From: Candidatus Iainarchaeum sp.
GTDB taxonomy: Archaea; Iainarchaeota; Iainarchaeia; Iainarchaeales; DTGL01
NCBI GenBank assembly: GCA_021161055.1
Contig: JAGHBI010000065.1
Span: forward strand, 1 to 18,236
Reading direction: 5' to 3'
Length of the DNA stretch: 18,236 bases
Shown here: positions 6,724 to 15,152 of the stretch, piece after piece
Layout of the letters: each line of letters starts with the position of its first letter
Position numbering within the stretch: the stretch's first letter is position 1
Made by a program: the position numbers and the translations under genes
Notes under the pieces: generated by a model
What the model saw: only the letters and a program-made list of their open reading frames with translations
What the model was told of the DNA's origin: nothing
The model's database searches: none

Positions 6724-7389
6724 ATGGGGAAGATTCTTGTTGCAGGTATTGATGAAGCAGGTCGCGGAGCAATACTCGGACCTCTGGTAATGGCATGCGT
6801 AGCAGCCACAAAAGAACAGGAAGAAGAACTGCTTAACATAGGCGTTAGAGATTCAAAAGAGCTAAGCCCTGGTGTGCGTGCAAAGCTTGAGAGGCAGATA
6901 AAGGAAATTGTGGAAAGCTATGCTGTTGTGAAGATAACACCGCAGGAGCTAAATGAACTCATGCCAAGAAAATCATTGAATGAGATCGAGGCTATGAAGG
7001 CAGCGCAGCTTTTGCAGGAGCTTACACCAAAACCAGAGATTGTAATAGTGGATGCTCCAGATATTGTTGCGGAGAATTTTTCAAAAAGGATTAAAAAATA
7101 TCTGTCTCTTAATGTAATTATAAAAGCAGAGCATTTTGCAGATAGCAACTATGCAACTGTTGGTGCGGCATCCATACTAGCAAAGGTTGCTCGCGACTCC
7201 GAGATTGAGGCTTTGAAGAAAAGGTTTGGCAACGTTGGCTCAGGTTACTGGCACGACCCTCTCACAAAGAGTTTTGTGCAGGGCTGGGTTGAAAAACACA
7301 AAGCGCTGCCAGAATGTGCCAGAATCTACTGGGAACCAAGCGTGCAAACGCTTAATAAAAAGCTTCAAAAAACACTGGGTGAATTTTGA
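6724..7389 (+). CDS. rnhB: Ribonuclease HII
   Basis: Removes ribonucleotides and RNA primers from DNA by cutting RNA in RNA/DNA hybrids; two-metal catalysis in the cytosol. The active-site motif GIDEAGRG is at 8-15 (D10, E11). DSKEL is at 43-47, the third acid D110 lies in VIVDAPD and the fourth D140 in HFADSNY. The ASILAKVARD helix (149-158) and the substrate-contacting GSGYWHDP loop (172-179) follow. The 221-residue length matches archaeal RNase HII. It starts at ATG 6724, probably leaderless. The stop codon overlaps the start of the downstream Hsp20-family gene as TGATG, so the two are made together. Confidence 0.97.
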   Translation: MGKILVAGIDEAGRGAILGPLVMACVAATKEQEEELLNIGVRDSKELSPGVRAKLERQIKEIVESYAVVKITPQELNELMPRKSLNEIEAMKAAQLLQELTPKPEIVIVDAPDIVAENFSKRIKKYLSLNVIIKAEHFADSNYATVGAASILAKVARDSEIEALKKRFGNVGSGYWHDPLTKSFVQGWVEKHKALPECARIYWEPSVQTLNKKLQKTLGEF

Positions 7390-7871
7390 TGCTCAATAAA
7401 AACAGGAAAAAGCTCTCCAAAAAGCGCGATTTTGAGGATTTGGAGAGGCTCATGGCAGATGCACTGAACCAGTTCTTCTGCGGCATGCCCTATCTGAACG
7501 AGATAATACGCAGCAGACCCTTCACACTGGGCTTTGCCATGCGATTCGGTGCAGATGAAAGGACTCGCGTGCGGATGTACGCTCGCTCAAGAAAAAAGCG
7601 CAGGCATAAACATAGAAGAGCTATAGAAGCGCTTGTTGATGTTGTCCATTATGAAGATTCTGTTCTTGTTACCGCTTTCATCCCTGGATGCGCTGAGAAG
7701 GATATCGATATTAGGGTTACTTCGCACGGGGTTGTTATAAGGGGTGCTAGCCCCAATGTGAGGTTCTACAAGGAGATTCCAATAAGAGCACGCATTGTTC
7801 CTGAATCAGCAAAAAAGAGCTTCAAGAACGGTGTTCTTGAGGTCACAATAAAAAAAGCTGATTCTATATGA
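7389..7871 (+). CDS. Small heat-shock protein (Hsp20 family) with basic N-terminal arm
   Basis: The alpha-crystallin domain occupies about residues 81-157. Its beta strands read VDVVHYEDSVLVTAFIPG (83-100), then a VVIRGA strand, and it ends in the family signature NGVLEV (147-152). Such proteins form oligomers that hold unfolding proteins. The preceding arm is unusual: it begins KNRKKLSKKR and has a run at 66-77 in which 11 of 12 residues are Arg, Lys or His. There is no C-terminal I-x-I tail beyond the domain, so oligomer assembly may differ. ATG 7389 overlaps the rnhB stop (TGATG), with GGGTGA a few bases upstream, indicating coupled translation. The 3' end overlaps the convergent antiporter gene by 8 bases. 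The divergent sequence leaves the client or partner open. Confidence 0.85.
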   Translation: MLNKNRKKLSKKRDFEDLERLMADALNQFFCGMPYLNEIIRSRPFTLGFAMRFGADERTRVRMYARSRKKRRHKHRRAIEALVDVVHYEDSVLVTAFIPGCAEKDIDIRVTSHGVVIRGASPNVRFYKEIPIRARIVPESAKKSFKNGVLEVTIKKADSI

Positions 7872-9663
7872 ACCTTGTTTTGTGATTGAACGGTTTCTTT
7901 TTTGGATGCTTTTTTGCAGCTTCTTCCAGATGTTTGAGGAGCTCATCGCGGAGCGCCTTAACCCTTGTGAGGGAACCCGTGCTCAGATATTCTACAATCT
8001 CTTTCACAAGTATGTTTGAGCCGGCTGCTTCAGGTATGCAGACAAAATCAGCGTTTGCTTCATAAAGCTCTTTTGCTTCTTCAAAGGAATGCGCTCTTGC
8101 AAAAACAACAATGTTTGGATTAACCTGCTTTGCATACCGGAGCAGGCGCATTGCCGCCTCAAACTTTGGAATTGCTAATATAAGCATCTTTACATCCTTA
8201 AGGTTCAGTTTTCTCCAGAGGGTTTTATTTTCCGCTTCCCCGTATATTGCCATAAATCCTTCTCTGCGCAATGTTTCAATTACATCAGGGTCGTGGTCAA
8301 CAATGAGGGGCTTTTCATTTCTTATAAACCTTGCTATTGAGCCACCCATAATTCCGCCACCAACTATCACTAGCTTTGCGGTGAGCTCAGCCGGTTCCTC
8401 GAGCTGTTTTATACGTCTTCTGAACAAATCACGCATCAAATGCTTTGGGAGAAACTCCGAGAGCTTTTCAGAAAGTTCCACAAAAGCTGCTCTGTACTTG
8501 AAGAAGTAAGGTGTTATTACCATCGAAAGCCCTATAACAAATATCGTTGTTGAATAAAAGCTCTGCGAGAGTACGTTAGCGCTCAGCCCCTGACCAGCAA
8601 GCAGGAATGAAAACTCCGAAACCTGGCTCAGGCCCAGAGCAACCATAAGCGATATTTCCTTGCCATAGCCTGCAAGAAGGCATAAGGCATAGAATATTGC
8701 TGGCTTGATAATGAAAACAATCACAAACGAAATCAATAGTATGTTTAGGTTTCCTGAAAGCTGGAAGAGATTGAATTGCATTCCGAGTGTTACAAAGAAT
8801 ATTGTAACAAAGAAATCCCTAACACCGCGAATCTCATCATATATCTCGAAGCTGTATGGAAGCATAGAAAGGCTCAAACCAGCGATAAATGCACCTATCG
8901 CCATCGGTATGCCAATGCTTTCTGCAAGGAGCATAAAAACGAAGCATATTGAAAGCGACCCCAGAAATAAAACCTCAGGGTTCTTCACATATCTGCTGAA
9001 TATTTTCGGATACAAAAATTTGCTCAGCATAAGTGCAAATGCAATTAGGCCACCACCAAGAATAACAAAGTTTGCAAACATACCTATATTTGTAAGCAGT
9101 GCAAGGTTGCTCAATACAGGCATTAGAAGAATTACAAGAACGTCCTGCACAAGCAGGAAGCCGAGCATTATTCTTCCATGAACAGTATCTATGGTAAAGC
9201 TATCCGAAAGAAGCTTCACCACAATCATTGTGGATGAAAAGGACAGTATTACTGATAGATAAAGGGCTTCCTGAAAGCTTAGTACGGCAAACAGGTTGCA
9301 TAATAAAAAGGTGAACAGCGCTGTAAGAGCAACCTGTACGCTGCCACCGAGTATTGCTAACTTACCGAAATTTTTGAGCTTTAGGAAATCAGATTCTATT
9401 CCAACAGAGAATAGTAGGAATGCTACACCGAGCTGGGAGAGCATAGCGATATTGTTGATATTTGCCACATGGAGAAACGTAAGGTCTATGTAGAAATATT
9501 TGCTCAACAGCTCCAGGAAATATGGGCTTATTACAATGCCCGCAACTATATAACCAACAAGCGGGGGCTGCTTCAGCCTTCTGGCTATGAAATTGAAAAT
9601 GGTTGCAACAACGATGATAAGTCCTATCTCCCAAAGAAATCCTATCGGTGCAGGTAAAACCAT
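7864..9663 (-). CDS. CPA2-family cation:proton antiporter with RCK (TrkA-N) domain
   Basis: Membrane antiporter of the KefB/CPA2 type that exchanges protons for K+ or Na+. Residues below are numbered from an upstream TTG at 9672, so subtract 3 for the ATG used here. About twelve hydrophobic segments fill residues 10-390. QLGVAFLLFSVGIE (80-93) and the transport-core VQDVL with Q176-D177 are characteristic. A cytosolic Rossmann RCK_N domain follows, with nucleotide-binding VGGGIMGGSIAR (437-448) and acidic D459 at the end of the second strand. There is no recognisable RCK_C domain, only a helical tail and a basic end (AKKHPKKK). ATG 9663 is preferred because a TATA-like element at 9686-9700 lies about 30 bases upstream and no ribosome binding site is visible. 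The ion cannot be assigned from sequence. Confidence 0.92.
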   Translation of the reverse strand: MVLPAPIGFLWEIGLIIVVATIFNFIARRLKQPPLVGYIVAGIVISPYFLELLSKYFYIDLTFLHVANINNIAMLSQLGVAFLLFSVGIESDFLKLKNFGKLAILGGSVQVALTALFTFLLCNLFAVLSFQEALYLSVILSFSSTMIVVKLLSDSFTIDTVHGRIMLGFLLVQDVLVILLMPVLSNLALLTNIGMFANFVILGGGLIAFALMLSKFLYPKIFSRYVKNPEVLFLGSLSICFVFMLLAESIGIPMAIGAFIAGLSLSMLPYSFEIYDEIRGVRDFFVTIFFVTLGMQFNLFQLSGNLNILLISFVIVFIIKPAIFYALCLLAGYGKEISLMVALGLSQVSEFSFLLAGQGLSANVLSQSFYSTTIFVIGLSMVITPYFFKYRAAFVELSEKLSEFLPKHLMRDLFRRRIKQLEEPAELTAKLVIVGGGIMGGSIARFIRNEKPLIVDHDPDVIETLRREGFMAIYGEAENKTLWRKLNLKDVKMLILAIPKFEAAMRLLRYAKQVNPNIVVFARAHSFEEAKELYEANADFVCIPEAAGSNILVKEIVEYLSTGSLTRVKALRDELLKHLEEAAKKHPKKKPFNHKTRFI

Positions 9664-9685
9664 AATACTCAATTTGAAAAGGTGT

Positions 9686-9700
9686 TGAATATTTATATTT
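9686..9700 (-). promoter_or_regulatory. TATA-like element for the antiporter gene
   Basis: On the minus strand AAATATAAATATT is centred about 30 bases upstream of ATG 9663, consistent with a leaderless or near-leaderless message. Confidence 0.5.
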
Positions 9701-9714
9701 CTTTCTATATATAG

Positions 9715-10161
9715 CTACAGTTTGCTAGTTTTCTGGTTTCTGCCAACAATGAACAAAATCGCCAATACAAGAGGGATTATCGCTGTAATATTTGTTTCAT
9801 CTATGCTTGCTGGAGAATATCTCTTCGGCACAATGAAAAATATCGCATGGCTGTGGTCGGGCGTATCTAAAATTGCGCAGTAGGTGCCCGGATTAAAAGT
9901 CCCCACAATGGTTTCAGAATTGCAGTGTGTGTTTATTGATGTCGGGCATGTTGCTGTATCGCAGATAAAGTTTTCGGCTTCGCATATTGTGATAAAAACG
10001 TTTGAATTGGAAGGGTTGCCACTTTCATCATAACATTCAGTCCACACCGTTACCTCATTGTTCTCCGAAACTTTTGCGTTGGCGTCGGTAATAAAAACAG
10101 CCGCGCATGCAAATTGTGCAAATATTGCAAGCGTTGCAAGTGTAAGGAATGCCTTTCTCAT
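9715..10161 (-). CDS. Small secreted protein with C-terminal membrane anchor
   Basis: No family recognised. Of 148 residues, 1-20 form a signal peptide (MRK start, hydrophobic core, ACA end). The exported part of about 21-122 is polar and beta-like, with cysteines at 43, 60, 67, 72, 80 and 95. A single hydrophobic anchor (about 125-140) precedes a short basic cytoplasmic tail (RNQKTSK). The start is placed at ATG 10161: although the frame runs on to 10257 into glyA, the signal peptide begins exactly at this methionine. It lies 55 bases after glyA and 51 before the antiporter start. The layout resembles the membrane protein at 2186-2881, also with six ectodomain cysteines, but the sequences do not look alike. 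Function unknown; likely cell surface. Confidence 0.75.
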   Translation of the reverse strand: MRKAFLTLATLAIFAQFACAAVFITDANAKVSENNEVTVWTECYDESGNPSNSNVFITICEAENFICDTATCPTSINTHCNSETIVGTFNPGTYCAILDTPDHSHAIFFIVPKRYSPASIDETNITAIIPLVLAILFIVGRNQKTSKL

Positions 10162-10216
10162 GGTTTTTCCCTTAATATTGGTGTGGAAGGTTGTTATTAA
10201 ATTTATTGCCAGTATG

Positions 10217-11482
10217 CTACTCGTAAAATACGAACTCCCTGCATAGTTCGAGCACACTGCTGCGCACCTTTTTTATAACAGAATCGCTATGCGGATTTTC
10301 CAGAACACAGTTTATAAGGTATGCAAGCTCTTTCATTTCACCTTCTTTCATACCACGCGTAGTAACAGCAGGCGTTCCAAGCCTTATTCCACTTGGATCA
10401 AACGGGCTGCGCTTATCGAAGGGTATTGTGTTTTTGTTGCAATAGATGTGCGCCTTTTCGAGCGCTTTTTCAGCCTGCTTTCCGGTAAGGCCTTTCACAG
10501 TAACATCAACGAGCATTAAATGGTTGTCTGTGCCGCCAGAAACAAGCCTGTTGCCAAGAGCTTCAAGCTCATCAGCAAGCGCTCTGGCATTTTTCACAAC
10601 CTGTTTTGCATAGCGCTTGAACGCTTTTGTTGAAGCCTCTTTAAAAGCAACAGCCTTTGCTGCGATCACATTCTCATGGGGTCCGCCCTGCAGGAATGGA
10701 AATACAGCTCTATCAATCCTCTCAGCAAATTCTTGCCTGCACATTATTGCCGCGCCTCTTGGTCCGCGAAGCGTTTTATGCGTTGTTGTTGTAACAACAT
10801 CGAAATACGGCACAGGATTTTCATGCACGCCAGCACAGCATAGGCCTGCTATATGTGCTATATCTGCCATGGAGTATGCGCCCACATCATCTGCAATCTC
10901 CTTAAAGCGCTTGAAATCTATTTCGCGTGGATAAGCAGTATAGCCAGACACTATAACCTTTGGTTTTTCCCTTTTAGCAAGCTTTTCTATGGCGTCATAA
11001 TCAAGCATTTCTGTTTCTGGGTCAAGCAGGTAATGCACAGGCCTGAATATTTTGCCTGAAAAGTTTACCGCATGTCCATGTGTAAGATGCCCGCCCATAT
11101 CTAGGCGCAATGCCATAAATTTATCGTTTGGTTCCATCAGTGCAAAGAACGCAGCCATGTTTGCTGGCGAGCCGCTAAGCGGTTGCACATTTGCGTGCTC
11201 CGCATTGAACAGCTTTTTTAGCCTCTCTATAGCTAGCAATTCAATTTCATCTATTATTTCATTGCCTCCGTAGTAACGCTTTTTTGCATAGCCTTCGCTG
11301 TACTTGTTCGTTGGAACACTCGCAAGCGCTTCGAGAACCGCCTGGCTCACGAGGTTCTCGCTCGGAATAAGTTCCAAGCCATTCATCTGCCTTTCCTTTT
11401 CACGAATTAGAAGCGCATAGAGCTTTGGGTCTGTCTCCTTCAGAGCCTCTAAATGCATCTTATGTTTTGCGGGTTTGCGCAT
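10217..11482 (-). CDS. glyA: Serine hydroxymethyltransferase
   Basis: PLP enzyme that interconverts serine and glycine with transfer of a one-carbon unit to a tetrahydropterin carrier; cytosolic. Numbered from ATG 11482, IPSEN is at 39-43 and NKYSEGYAKKRYYGG at 59-73. Substrate-site GGHLTHG is at 130-136, the PLP aspartate is in MADIAHIAG, and the Schiff-base lysine is K236 in TTTTHKTLRGPRG. About 421 residues, full length. The frame can begin at GTG 11491; ATG 11482 is preferred because GTGAT lies just upstream. The sequence is of the bacterial SHMT type (QPLSGSPAN, GGHLTHG) rather than the divergent type of many methanogens, hinting at an old interdomain transfer. It diverges from purB. Confidence 0.96.
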   Translation of the reverse strand: MRKPAKHKMHLEALKETDPKLYALLIREKERQMNGLELIPSENLVSQAVLEALASVPTNKYSEGYAKKRYYGGNEIIDEIELLAIERLKKLFNAEHANVQPLSGSPANMAAFFALMEPNDKFMALRLDMGGHLTHGHAVNFSGKIFRPVHYLLDPETEMLDYDAIEKLAKREKPKVIVSGYTAYPREIDFKRFKEIADDVGAYSMADIAHIAGLCCAGVHENPVPYFDVVTTTTHKTLRGPRGAAIMCRQEFAERIDRAVFPFLQGGPHENVIAAKAVAFKEASTKAFKRYAKQVVKNARALADELEALGNRLVSGGTDNHLMLVDVTVKGLTGKQAEKALEKAHIYCNKNTIPFDKRSPFDPSGIRLGTPAVTTRGMKEGEMKELAYLINCVLENPHSDSVIKKVRSSVLELCREFVFYE

Positions 11483-11520
11483 CAGTATCACGGCACTTCT
11501 ATAGCTAAAACTGAAAAACC

Positions 11521-11531
11521 ATTAAAATATT
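11521..11531 (-). promoter_or_regulatory. TATA-like element for glyA
   Basis: On the minus strand AATATTTTAAT lies about 40 bases upstream of ATG 11482, which would leave a leader of roughly 20 bases containing the weak GTGAT ribosome binding site. Confidence 0.4.
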
Positions 11532-11560
11532 TCTGCTCTATTAAGGTCGTTCAGCAAAAA

Positions 11561-11569
11561 CGTTTTAAT
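11561..11569 (+). promoter_or_regulatory. TATA-like element for purB-cysS
   Basis: CGTTTTAAT, preceded by A-rich CAAAAA as a possible BRE, lies about 27 bases before ATG 11593. There is no ribosome binding site, so purB is probably leaderless. Confidence 0.5.
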
Positions 11570-11592
11570 GATTTCAAGCCACAGATTTATAA

Positions 11593-12969
11593 ATGGCAGA
11601 CTCTTTTAAGCTCATAAGTCCTCTGGATTTCAGGTATGCAAAGCGAGAGTTGAAAGAAAAAGCAATGCGTTATCTTTCAGAGGAAGCAAAGATAAGATAT
11701 GAGCTGGAGGTGGAAGCTGCTTACATAAAAGCGCTTGCTGAAATGCACATATGCCCAAAAGAGATCGTTAAAGAAGTGGAGCAGGCATCAAAGAGCATAA
11801 CCGCTGAACACGTGCAGAAAGAGGAAGAAAAAACAAGGCATGAAACAAAGGCTTTGGTGAATTGTCTCAAAGCTAGCGTAAGCGAGCGCGCAAAGCCATT
11901 CATCCACCTCGGTTTGACAAGCTGTGATGTTATAGATACCGCTAACGCATTACGTTACAAACATTTTGTTACAGAAGCTCTTATTCCCGAGCTGAGGGCG
12001 CTTGAAAAGCTTCTCATAGAGCTTGCATTGCGCCATAAAGCAACAGTGCAGATAGGCAGAACGCATGGTCAGCATGCGGAGCCAATAACCTTTGGTTTTG
12101 CGCTTGCAGAATACGTGCACAGGCTTGGCACAAGGATTGTTGAAATTGAGAGCAAGAGCAATGCTTTGCATGGCAAGATAAGCGGCTGTGTAGGAGCTTA
12201 CAATGCAATAGCGCTTTTCTGCAGGGACGCTGAAAAATTGGAGGAACTAACCCTTAAATTTTTGGGCTTAAAGCCTGCTCGCTACTCAACGCAGATCGTG
12301 CCAAGAGAACCTCTCACTGATTTTGTGCATGCGCTAATAAGCACTATGGGCGTGCTCGCAAACCTTGCTGATGATTTCAGGCATTTGCAGCGAAGTGAAA
12401 TAGCAGAAGTTGCGGAATTTTTCGCTAGCGAGCAAGTGGGGAGCTCAACAATGCCTCACAAAAGAAACCCTGTTGCTTTTGAGAACATAAAGAGCTTCTG
12501 GAAAGCGTTTGCGCCAAGGATGCTAACCGTTTATATGGATCAGATAAGCGAACATCAGCGCGACCTAACGAATTCAGCCAGCGAACGCTTTATTCCCGAG
12601 ATTCTATTTGCATGTTTATATGCCTCGCACAGAACGAAAAATGCGCTTGCAAAGCTATATGTGGATGAGGAAGCAATGCTTCGCAACTTAAAGAGCGCAA
12701 GCAATAAGATTGTGGCAGAGCCTCTGTATATATTGCTTGCGCTTCAGGGCATGCCAAACGCGCACGAAGAGATAAGAAGGCTCGCGCTAAGAGCAGGCAA
12801 TGAAAGCTTGCTTGAACTTGCCCTCAAAGATAAACTATTAAAGAAATATTTAGATAATATTCCTGAGGAAAAACTCGCTTTGCTGAGAGAACCATCGCGC
12901 TATACAGGGTTTGCTGAACGGAAAACAGAAAAAATATGTGGCTATTGGAAAAAGAAGTTGGGGTTGTAA
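11593..12969 (+). CDS. purB: Adenylosuccinate lyase
   Basis: Catalyses two fumarate-releasing steps of purine synthesis: SAICAR to AICAR and adenylosuccinate to AMP. The all-helical fumarase/aspartase-superfamily fold shows its three conserved regions: TSCDVIDTA (109-117), GRTHGQHAEP (155-164, with catalytic-site histidines 158 and 161), and the signature loop GSSTMPHKRNP (283-293). At 458 residues it is full length, with an intact C-terminal domain. It starts at ATG 11593, probably leaderless. cysS follows after three bases, so the two form an operon without an obvious metabolic link. No other purine gene is in the window. Confidence 0.97.
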   Translation: MADSFKLISPLDFRYAKRELKEKAMRYLSEEAKIRYELEVEAAYIKALAEMHICPKEIVKEVEQASKSITAEHVQKEEEKTRHETKALVNCLKASVSERAKPFIHLGLTSCDVIDTANALRYKHFVTEALIPELRALEKLLIELALRHKATVQIGRTHGQHAEPITFGFALAEYVHRLGTRIVEIESKSNALHGKISGCVGAYNAIALFCRDAEKLEELTLKFLGLKPARYSTQIVPREPLTDFVHALISTMGVLANLADDFRHLQRSEIAEVAEFFASEQVGSSTMPHKRNPVAFENIKSFWKAFAPRMLTVYMDQISEHQRDLTNSASERFIPEILFACLYASHRTKNALAKLYVDEEAMLRNLKSASNKIVAEPLYILLALQGMPNAHEEIRRLALRAGNESLLELALKDKLLKKYLDNIPEEKLALLREPSRYTGFAERKTEKICGYWKKKLGL

Positions 12970-12972
12970 CGC

Positions 12973-14364
12973 ATGATATATGTGCATAATACAATGGGTG
13001 ATAAAAAAGAGCCCTTCAAGCCAGAGAAGAAAGGTATAGTGCGCATGTATGTGTGCGGACCAACTGTGTATGGCCCTGCGCACATAGGCCATGCCCGAAC
13101 CTACATTGCTTTCGATATTATAAGGCGCTACCTTGAATGGAAAGGTTACAATGTAAAGCTAGTAATCAATATAACAGATGTTCACGATGATATGATTGCA
13201 AGGGCAAATGAGCTCAATACAACCATCTTTGAGCTTGCTGATAAATTCATAAAGAAGTTTTTTGCCGATATGAAAGCACTTAAAGTTAAGGAAGCAAGCG
13301 TTTACCCAAGGGTTACACAGGAAATAGAACCAATAATCGAAACGATAAAGATTCTTGAGGAAAAGGGCTATGCTTACGAAACAAAAGACGGGGTTTATTA
13401 CGATATAAGCAAGTTTCCTGAGTATGGCAAGCTTTCGGGTATTAAACCGAGCAAGAGCATCACAGGCACAAGGGTTGAGACAGACAGGTATGATAAGAGA
13501 AGCGTACAGGATTTTGCTCTCTGGAAGAAAGCAAAACCTAATGAGCCTTTCTGGGAAAGTCCCTGGGGTGAAGGCAGGCCTGGCTGGCACATAGAATGCT
13601 CTGTAATGAGCTCAAAGTATTTGGGCTTACCTATAGATATTCATGGCGGAGCCGTTGACCTTATATTTCCACACCACGAGAACGAGATTGCGCAGAGCGA
13701 AGCCGCTTACGATGTAAAGCCCTTTGTTAAGTACTGGCTTCACACAGGATTTCTTGTTATCGAAGGGCAGAAGATGAGCAAGAGCCTGGGCAATTTCATT
13801 ACAGTTCCAGAGCTTCTGGAGAAGTATGATGCTCGCGTATTCAGGTTTTTCATCGCAACAAAGCATTATAGAAGCCGCGTTGATTTTGCAAAGGATGCCA
13901 TGGTGCATGCAACCAACACACTCAAAAGGCTTGACGATTTTATTCAGAGGCTCTATGAAGTAGAGGCAAGCGGTCCTTGCAATGTAGATGCTATTATTAG
14001 CAAAGCCAAGAAGGAATTCGAGCAGGCGATGGATGATGATTTCAATGCGCCGTTAGCGTGGCGCGCAATATTCAACCTTGAAACTGAAGCAAACAGGCTG
14101 ATGGCTGCCAACAAACTCACAAAGGATGCGAGCGCTAAAATAATCGATTTCCTGAAGGATATAAACAGAATCTTCGATGTCTTTTCTTTCGAAAGAAAGC
14201 AGGCACAGCTCGCTGAAGAGGATATGCGCCTAATAAAGCTCCGTGAAAAACTCAGGAAGGAAAAGCGCTTTGCAGAGGCAGATAAAATAAGAGAACAGCT
14301 CAAGAAGAAAGGGATAATTCTTATTGATACACCTGAAGGCACTAAATGGCGCCTTGCTCAGTAA
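12973..14364 (+). CDS. cysS: Cysteinyl-tRNA synthetase
   Basis: Class I aminoacyl-tRNA synthetase that charges tRNA-Cys. The HIGH motif is at 37-40 and KMSKS at 267-271. Zinc ligands that recognise cysteine are all present at C28, C209, H234 and E238, in the same register as the E. coli enzyme. The C-terminal helical anticodon-binding domain ends in the usual RFAEADKIREQLKKKGI block (432-448). Full length at 463 residues. It starts at ATG 12973, three bases after the purB stop, and is co-transcribed with it. Its presence means the organism can charge tRNA-Cys directly, without needing the SepRS/SepCysS route of some methanogens. Confidence 0.97.
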   Translation: MIYVHNTMGDKKEPFKPEKKGIVRMYVCGPTVYGPAHIGHARTYIAFDIIRRYLEWKGYNVKLVINITDVHDDMIARANELNTTIFELADKFIKKFFADMKALKVKEASVYPRVTQEIEPIIETIKILEEKGYAYETKDGVYYDISKFPEYGKLSGIKPSKSITGTRVETDRYDKRSVQDFALWKKAKPNEPFWESPWGEGRPGWHIECSVMSSKYLGLPIDIHGGAVDLIFPHHENEIAQSEAAYDVKPFVKYWLHTGFLVIEGQKMSKSLGNFITVPELLEKYDARVFRFFIATKHYRSRVDFAKDAMVHATNTLKRLDDFIQRLYEVEASGPCNVDAIISKAKKEFEQAMDDDFNAPLAWRAIFNLETEANRLMAANKLTKDASAKIIDFLKDINRIFDVFSFERKQAQLAEEDMRLIKLREKLRKEKRFAEADKIREQLKKKGIILIDTPEGTKWRLAQ

Positions 14365-14373
14365 GGCTTGCTA

Positions 14374-15090
14374 TTAGATGTGGAAAACAAACAGAAGCAG
14401 GCAGGGCACTATAAGTATGCCTGTGATTATATAGAGCACGAAGCTAGCAGCATTTCCAAATTTTGTAAGCTCCTTCAAAGTGATGAATGGATAGAGGAAT
14501 AGGCAATACGCCATAAGTAGAATGAAAACCGCTAGTGCCAAGAACGCAACCACATAAAACGTTGATGATTCACTTTCGGTGAGCATGTAAGGTGTTAGGT
14601 TTGCCTTTATATCATGCGCTTTCGTAAAGCTTTCCAGGGCTTTTTCATCCCTATTACTTAACATATTGTAAATCGCACTGACCTCGTCAGGTGTGGCATC
14701 CTCATTGCGCATCGCAACAATAAAGCCAAGGATTTTTGGAGAAGAATAGAGTGTAATGAACGCTACAGCCATCATAACAGAAACCAGAAGCCATATCACC
14801 GAAGTAGCAGATAGAATGGCTGAAAACTTTCCCTTAATCGCTTTCCCCTTCGCAAGGAACGCAAAGAAATAGATTACGCTAGCGATAAAGAGCCAGGCGA
14901 TGTAATGCAAAGCACCATACCTTGCGAGCTCGAATATATCGAACTTCAAACCGCTTACAAGCTGAAATATTGCAAAAAGCACTGTTGGCATAAGCACTAT
15001 GAAAAATGCTTTATCAAAGTCAGGTTTCTCTAGGGCTGATTCAATTGTTTTAACAGGATGTATTATTGCATGCAAAGGGTTCGCTTCCAT
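14374..15090 (-). CDS. Yip1-like multi-pass membrane protein
   Basis: Five hydrophobic segments are visible, numbered from ATG 15090, at about 25-47, 62-80, 93-115, 176-200 and 214-236. An amphipathic N-terminus (PLHAIIHPVKTIES-type) and a polar extracytoplasmic or cytoplasmic loop of about 60 residues (118-175) are also seen. The N-terminal pattern followed by this number of helices resembles prokaryotic Yip1-domain proteins, but there is no catalytic motif and the assignment is tentative. ATG 15090 is preferred over an in-frame TTG at 15099, since GGTG lies just upstream. It diverges from ribL, sharing a palindromic TATA element, and ends 9 bases from the convergent cysS. Function unknown. 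Confidence 0.7.
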   Translation of the reverse strand: MEANPLHAIIHPVKTIESALEKPDFDKAFFIVLMPTVLFAIFQLVSGLKFDIFELARYGALHYIAWLFIASVIYFFAFLAKGKAIKGKFSAILSATSVIWLLVSVMMAVAFITLYSSPKILGFIVAMRNEDATPDEVSAIYNMLSNRDEKALESFTKAHDIKANLTPYMLTESESSTFYVVAFLALAVFILLMAYCLFLYPFITLKELTKFGNAASFVLYIITGILIVPCLLLFVFHI

Positions 15091-15121
15091 AGGCACCAAT
15101 TAATGTTTATCCTTTAACAGT

Positions 15122-15129
15122 ATTTAAAT
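15122..15129. promoter_or_regulatory. Shared palindromic TATA element, ribL and Yip1-like gene
   Basis: ATTTAAAT is a perfect palindrome, lying 24 bases before ribL ATG 15153 on the plus strand and 32 bases before ATG 15090 on the minus strand. Both distances suit an archaeal TATA box, and the 62-base gap has no other good candidate. One element may therefore drive both genes. Confidence 0.5.
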
Positions 15130-15152
15130 TTAACCTTGAATAATATTCCTTA

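Noticed and set aside
10162..10257. 32-residue N-terminal extension of the small secreted protein, overlapping glyA
   Set aside because: It would bury the clear signal peptide that begins at ATG 10161 and would need a 41-base overlap with the glyA 3' end.
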